Shown here: positions 52,751 through 56,120 of the stretch, one piece after another | How positions within the stretch are numbered: position 1 is the stretch's first letter | Layout: each line of letters opens with the position of its first letter | Source of the DNA: Halorubrum persicum | GTDB taxonomy: Archaea; Halobacteriota; Halobacteria; Halobacteriales; Haloferacaceae | Direction: 5' to 3' | Assembly (NCBI RefSeq): GCF_002727125.1 | Contig: NZ_NHOA01000031.1 | Location: forward strand, 1-56,120 | DNA length: 56,120 nt | Notes under the pieces: generated by a model | Seen by the model: the letters and a program-made list of their open reading frames with translations, nothing else | The model's database searches: none | Told to the model about the DNA's origin: nothing | Made by a program: the position numbers and the translations under genes

Positions 52751-53497
52751 TCAGTACTCCGTTCCCCGCCGGGCGCGGTGGCCCGCGTCGAAGGGGTGGG
52801 CCTCCTTCCGGACGTTGGTGATCAGGTCGGCGACTCCCTCCAGATACGCCGGCTCGGCGTGGCTCCCGGTGAGGACGAGCTCGAGGCCCTCGGGCTTCGA
52901 CGCCGCGAGCGCGACGATCTCCTCGGGGTCGACGAGCCCGCGGTCGGCGGCGTACAACACCTCGTCCAAGATGAGCATGTGGACGCCGTCGTCGGGGTCG
53001 CCGTCGAGCGGGAGCGCGTCGGTCAGGTCCGCGTTGGCGGCGCCCGCGACGAGCGTCTCGGCGCGCTCGAACGCCGCGCTCGCCTTCGCCTCGTGCTCGT
53101 CGTCCGCGGAGCCGTCGAGGAGCCCGTGCCAGCCGTAGTGGCCGGCGTTCTCGTAGGAGAACCCCGGCATCGCGGCGATCGCGTTGTACTCGCCCCTGAC
53201 GCCCTCGACGCTGTCGGCGCCGCCCTTCATGAACTGGAGCATGTGGACGCGGTAGCCGTGGCCCGCGGCCCGGAACCCCATCCCCATCGCCGCCGTCGTC
53301 TTCCCCTTGCCGTCGCCCCACCAGGCCTGCACGAGCCCGAACTCCGCGGGGGCGCTCGGCTCGATCGGCTGCGGTTCGGGGGCCGTACCGCCGCCGGGAG
53401 TCCGCGCGGCGGCGGGATCGTCGCTCTCGGTAGGCGCTCCGTCCGTCGATTCGTCGTCGCTGTCGCCGTCGTCGCGAGTGGTGTCGTCGTGTGTCAT
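52751..53497 (-). CDS. cobA: Corrinoid adenosyltransferase
   Basis: 248 residues. After an acidic, Ser/Thr/Pro-rich 50-residue leader, the P-loop [15 protein letters not shown] and motifs [20 protein letters not shown] and [11 protein letters not shown] match the CobA (BtuR/CobO) family. It transfers adenosyl from ATP to cobalt(I) corrinoids. The leader is longer than in bacterial members and typical of halophiles. The start overlaps the cbiZ stop by 4 nt. Confidence 0.94.
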   Translation of the reverse strand: MTHDDTTRDDGDSDDESTDGAPTESDDPAAARTPGGGTAPEPQPIEPSAPAEFGLVQAWWGDGKGKTTAAMGMGFRAAGHGYRVHMLQFMKGGADSVEGVRGEYNAIAAMPGFSYENAGHYGWHGLLDGSADDEHEAKASAAFERAETLVAGAANADLTDALPLDGDPDDGVHMLILDEVLYAADRGLVDPEEIVALAASKPEGLELVLTGSHAEPAYLEGVADLITNVRKEAHPFDAGHRARRGTEY

Positions 53498-54237
53498 GGT
53501 TCGAAAACCGTCGCCCGGTCGTCGCCGACGACGCCGTGTTCGGCGTCGGCCGGCGGGCCGGGGTAGTCGCCGTCCGGATACCGCGACCGCAGGCTCGCGC
53601 GGACCGCGTCCCGGACGCAGACGCGGGCCGCCGACCCGACCGGAGTGGCACTGCCCGAGAACGCCGCCGGCTCCCCGGTCGGGTCGTCGCCGACGACGAC
53701 GGCGTCGCTCGTCGTCCCCGGCACGCCGGCCGTCGCGAGCAGCGTCGCCGCCTTCGCCTCGGCCGCGACCGCGACGAGGTTCGCCGCCGCGCCGTCCGCG
53801 AGCCGACGGGTCGTCCCGACGATCAGGTTGACCGTGCCGGGGCGCCGCGACGGCTCACCGATCGGCGTCGCGGCGTCGCGCTCGGTGCTCCCAGCGTCGG
53901 CGTCGGCTGCCGCTCGCTCCGGCTCCATCGGCAGCGTCGCGGGGTTCGACAGCCCGGCGGTCGCGTACGCGATCACCGGTCCGAGGCGCGCACCGCGCGC
54001 GTGCGACAGCGAGACGCCGGTGAACAGGGCCGGCGGGACGGTCCCGGTCTCGAACCCCGCCCGCGCCAGTCGCTCGTCGCGGTACGCGCCGAGGTCCGTC
54101 CGGTCGAACCCCTCCGGGACCGAGGCGTTGTAGGCGGCGTCGCCGCGCGATCGTCCCCCGTTCCAGCCGGTCGAGAGCCAGCGCGTCTCGGGCCGGCGAA
54201 CGCGGAGCACGCCCTCGCGCACGGTCGCGTCAAACAT
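53494..54237 (-). CDS. cbiZ: Adenosylcobinamide amidohydrolase
   Basis: 247 residues from ATG 54237 (MFDATVREGVLRVRRPETRW). Family segments RWLSTGWNGG, ALFTGVSLSHA, GTVNLIVGTTRRLADGAA and EAKAATLLATAGVPGT are present. CbiZ cuts the aminopropanol linker of scavenged adenosylcobinamide to give adenosylcobyric acid, so that incoming corrinoids can be rebuilt. Its start overlaps the cobD stop by 8 nt. The protein is rich in Ala and Asp, with an insert (ERAAADADAGSTERDA) that looks like a loop extension. Confidence 0.92.
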   Translation of the reverse strand: MFDATVREGVLRVRRPETRWLSTGWNGGRSRGDAAYNASVPEGFDRTDLGAYRDERLARAGFETGTVPPALFTGVSLSHARGARLGPVIAYATAGLSNPATLPMEPERAAADADAGSTERDAATPIGEPSRRPGTVNLIVGTTRRLADGAAANLVAVAAEAKAATLLATAGVPGTTSDAVVVGDDPTGEPAAFSGSATPVGSAARVCVRDAVRASLRSRYPDGDYPGPPADAEHGVVGDDRATVFEP

Positions 54238-55288
54238 CGTCGCCCCCCGATCCTCCACCGCCGGTCAGGTCGTCGCCCACGCCCAGCGCCGCGAGCAGGC
54301 GGTCGTTCTCGGCGGGCCGGCGCACCGCGACCCGGACGTGCGAGTCGAGTCCGCGGAAGGAGGTCGCGTCGCGGACCGCGACGCCGCGGTCGCGGGCCCC
54401 CTCGACGACCGCCTCGACCGATCGGCCGTCGGCTCCGACGTCGAGCAGCAGGAACGGCGCCTCGGAGGGAGTCACGTCGTACCGCTCCTCGAGCGCCGCC
54501 GCCATCCGCGCCCGCTCCGAGCGGACGCGCTCGCGGGTGGCAGATATGAACGCGTCTCGCCGCATGCAGTGCGTGCCGGTCGCGAGCGCCGGGACGCTCA
54601 CGTTCCACGGGCGGCGGGCGCTCGCGAGCGCCGCGCCGAACTCGCCCGTCGCGACCGCGAACCCCGCCCGGATCCCGGGCAGGCCGAACAGCTTCGTGAG
54701 CGACCGGGCGACGACGACGCCCGCGGTCCCAGCGATCGAGGGGCGGTCGGTGAACCCGCGGAACGCCTCGTCGACGAGCAGGGGCGTGTCGGCCGCGCGG
54801 CACCGCGCGGCGAACCGCTCCAGTTCCGCGCGCTCGTAGTCGGTCCCGGTGGGGTTGTTCGGGGCGCAGACCACCGCGAGCGCGTGATCGGTCGGATCGG
54901 CGTCGAGGACCGCGTCGGCGGCGACGAAGACGGGTTCGCCGCCCTCCAGGCGCACCTCGCGGGCGTACTCGCCGAAGCTCGGCGCCGGGAGCAGGGTGGT
55001 GTCGCCCGCGTCGACCGCGAGCGCGATCGCGGCCCGGATGGCGGCGAGCCCGCCGGGCGTCGGCACGACCGCTTCCGGGTCGCACCCGACGTACTCGGCC
55101 GCGGCCTCGCGGTACGCCGCCGGCGGGTCCGCGGGGTACGACCGCGCGGCCGCGAACGCCTCGCGGTACGCGGTCTCGACGCCCGGCGGGACCTCGGGGT
55201 TGGTGTTCGCGGAGAAGTCCAGCAGGTCGGGGTCGTCGCTGCTGCCGTGCGGTTCGCAGTCGAGTCCGAGCGCGGTGTCGAGGTTCAT
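54230..55288 (-). CDS. cobD: L-threonine-O-3-phosphate decarboxylase
   Basis: 352 residues, PLP fold type I. The active-site Lys is in ARSLTKLFGLPGIRAGF; the substrate and cofactor motifs DFSANTNPEVPPGV, TPGGLAAI and APNNPTGTDY are present. It makes (R)-1-aminopropan-2-ol phosphate, the linker of the cobamide lower ligand. It overlaps cobY by 4 nt and cbiZ by 8 nt. It resembles histidinol-phosphate aminotransferase, but the operon context identifies CobD. Confidence 0.9.
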   Translation of the reverse strand: MNLDTALGLDCEPHGSSDDPDLLDFSANTNPEVPPGVETAYREAFAAARSYPADPPAAYREAAAEYVGCDPEAVVPTPGGLAAIRAAIALAVDAGDTTLLPAPSFGEYAREVRLEGGEPVFVAADAVLDADPTDHALAVVCAPNNPTGTDYERAELERFAARCRAADTPLLVDEAFRGFTDRPSIAGTAGVVVARSLTKLFGLPGIRAGFAVATGEFGAALASARRPWNVSVPALATGTHCMRRDAFISATRERVRSERARMAAALEERYDVTPSEAPFLLLDVGADGRSVEAVVEGARDRGVAVRDATSFRGLDSHVRVAVRRPAENDRLLAALGVGDDLTGGGGSGGDDV

Positions 55289-55983
55289 TGGTCCGTGTGG
55301 TGGTCGACCGAACCGTCGACCGGTGGTTGCGTCACGTCGTGCTTCAGCAGTCGCTCCGCGGTCCGCGCGTCCGACGGGTAGTTGACGTTGACGGCGATCC
55401 GGACGTCGTCGGTGAGGTGGACCGCGCCGCCGTCGCCGTCAGCGTCGTTCGCGTCACCGTCAGCGTCGTTCGCCTCGCGGTCACCCGTCCCGACGACGTT
55501 GATCCCGGCGGGGACGACCTCGCGACCGTCGATCGCCGTCGTCGCGTCCGCGCTGACGCCCAGCTCGCGCTTCCGGGCCGCCGGCACGCAGACGGTGAGC
55601 GAGTCGCCGTCGGCGGCGCGGGCCGCGTCGATGACCGCGTTCACCGCCGCGCCGTCCAACAGCGGAAGGTCGGCGGCGACGGTCAGGAGCGGGTCGCCCC
55701 CCGCGTCGACCGCGTCCATCGCGTACTGCAGATCGGCGACGTAGCCGTTTCCGGGGGCGTCGACGACCGACGGCGACGGGGAGTCGGTCGCCCGCTCGGC
55801 GAGGTGGGCTCGCGTCCGCGTCGCGTGCGGGGAGACGACCGCGTGAGTCGCCGCGATCCGGCTCTCGGCGAGCGCGTCGACCACCCGATCGACCATCGGC
55901 CGCCCCGCGATCGCCCGGAGCGGCTTCTCCGTCTCGTCGCCGAGGCGGCTGCCGCGGCCGCCGCACATCAGAAGCGCGTCCAC
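55285..55983 (-). CDS. cobY: GTP:adenosylcobinamide-phosphate guanylyltransferase (archaeal CobY)
   Basis: 232 residues from a GTG at 55983 (MDALLMCGGRGSRLGDETEK); this start matches the N-terminus of methanogen CobY and overlaps the cobS end by 16 nt. The nucleotidyltransferase signature GGRGSRLG-x5-KP and the ending VPAGINVV are present. CobY replaces bacterial CobU and lacks kinase activity. A 21-bp direct repeat (55436-55473) adds an acidic loop before VHLTDDVRIAVNV. An ATG at 55968 is an alternative start but would remove the first family residues. Confidence 0.92.
   Translation of the reverse strand: MDALLMCGGRGSRLGDETEKPLRAIAGRPMVDRVVDALAESRIAATHAVVSPHATRTRAHLAERATDSPSPSVVDAPGNGYVADLQYAMDAVDAGGDPLLTVAADLPLLDGAAVNAVIDAARAADGDSLTVCVPAARKRELGVSADATTAIDGREVVPAGINVVGTGDREANDADGDANDADGDGGAVHLTDDVRIAVNVNYPSDARTAERLLKHDVTQPPVDGSVDHHTDQ
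55436..55473. repeat. Direct repeat inside cobY
   Basis: CCGTCAGCGTCGTTCGC occurs at 55436-55452 and 55457-55473, a period of 21 bp, encoding repeated NDADGD in an acidic loop of CobY. Confidence 0.75.
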
Positions 55984-56120
55984 GCGATCACCCCCGCGTG
56001 CAGCGCGGCGACCCGCGCGAGTTCGGTGGTGGCGCCGAGCACGTCGCCGGAGACGCCCCCGAGCCGTCGGCGAGCCCACCGCGCGACGAGCGCCGCCGTC
56101 GCCAGCGCGGCGAGGACGGC
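55968..56120 (-). CDS. cobS: Adenosylcobinamide-GDP ribazoletransferase (C-terminal end)
   Basis: Only the last 50 residues are in the window, ending at TGA (complement of 55968-55970). The visible C-terminus contains RRLGGVSGDVLGATTELARV, the hallmark of CobS, in a hydrophobic context. CobS joins alpha-ribazole to adenosylcobinamide-GDP in the membrane. The overlap with cobY shows it heads or precedes the same operon; the 5' part lies outside. Confidence 0.88.
   Translation of the reverse strand, partial: AVLAALATAALVARWARRRLGGVSGDVLGATTELARVAALHAGVIAWTRF

Noticed and set aside
51178-56120. Cobalamin riboswitch in the cobamide operon
   Set aside because: Genes overlap so there is no leader in the window, and B12 riboswitches are not established in haloarchaea; the operon's 5' end is outside.

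Overview
The window is a high-GC haloarchaeal chromosome segment. The signs are strongly acidic proteins, Tat-lipobox secreted proteins, an archaeal A-type ATP synthase, TiaS, archaeal topoisomerase I, a bacterio-opsin gene with a Bat-type activator, and many leaderless genes whose TATA-like box is centred about 25-30 nt before the start codon. The rhodopsin is cruxrhodopsin-like, and the style suggests a Halorubrum-like member of the Halobacteria; the genus is inference. I saw no rRNA, tRNA, CRISPR array, insertion sequence or phage gene.

Layout. 1-8.7 kb holds housekeeping and small haloarchaeal genes: partial DUF302, DUF5789, an M24B peptidase, a 47-aa zinc-ribbon protein, a VOC protein, a secreted PQQ-propeller lipoprotein, tiaS, an HTH regulator, and a MinD4-like ATPase with a 250-residue acidic tail. 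8.9-21.5 kb is the ATP synthase locus atpH-I-K-E-C-F-A-B ... atpD. A phototrophy cassette on the same strand sits between atpB and atpD: a Bat-type activator with a LOV signature, bacteriorhodopsin, and lycopene beta-cyclase. The proton pump, its regulator and a retinal-precursor enzyme thus lie inside the gene set of the enzyme that uses the proton gradient. 21.5-40.2 kb holds a zinc-ribbon protein, an SNF-family transporter, photolyase, a YccF-type membrane protein, cysS, pheA, cbiX with a DR2241-type partner, topA, a PAS histidine kinase, DUF192, a glutaredoxin, an AzgA-type purine permease and a PRTase/HTH protein of the GfcR type.

40.3-46.7 kb is a complete dipeptide/oligopeptide ABC operon (binding protein, two permeases, two ATPases). 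Its lipoprotein appears circularly permuted: the segment that normally ends this family is placed after the lipobox linker. Its second ATPase carries about 98 residues inside the C-terminal cysteine cluster. 46.8-50.8 kb has a prenyl-diphosphate synthase, an F420:NADP oxidoreductase, a MazG-like protein, a tiny zinc-finger protein and a HemAT globin-coupled oxygen transducer. 50.9 kb to the end is a tightly overlapped minus-strand cobamide operon, cobS(partial)-cobY-cobD-cbiZ-cobA-cbiP, followed by a small membrane protein.

Short degenerate tandem repeats with 14-17 bp periods, mostly purine-rich, occur in three intergenic gaps. The only gene-poor stretch above 300 bases is 25548-26141, which may contain a decayed minus-strand gene.
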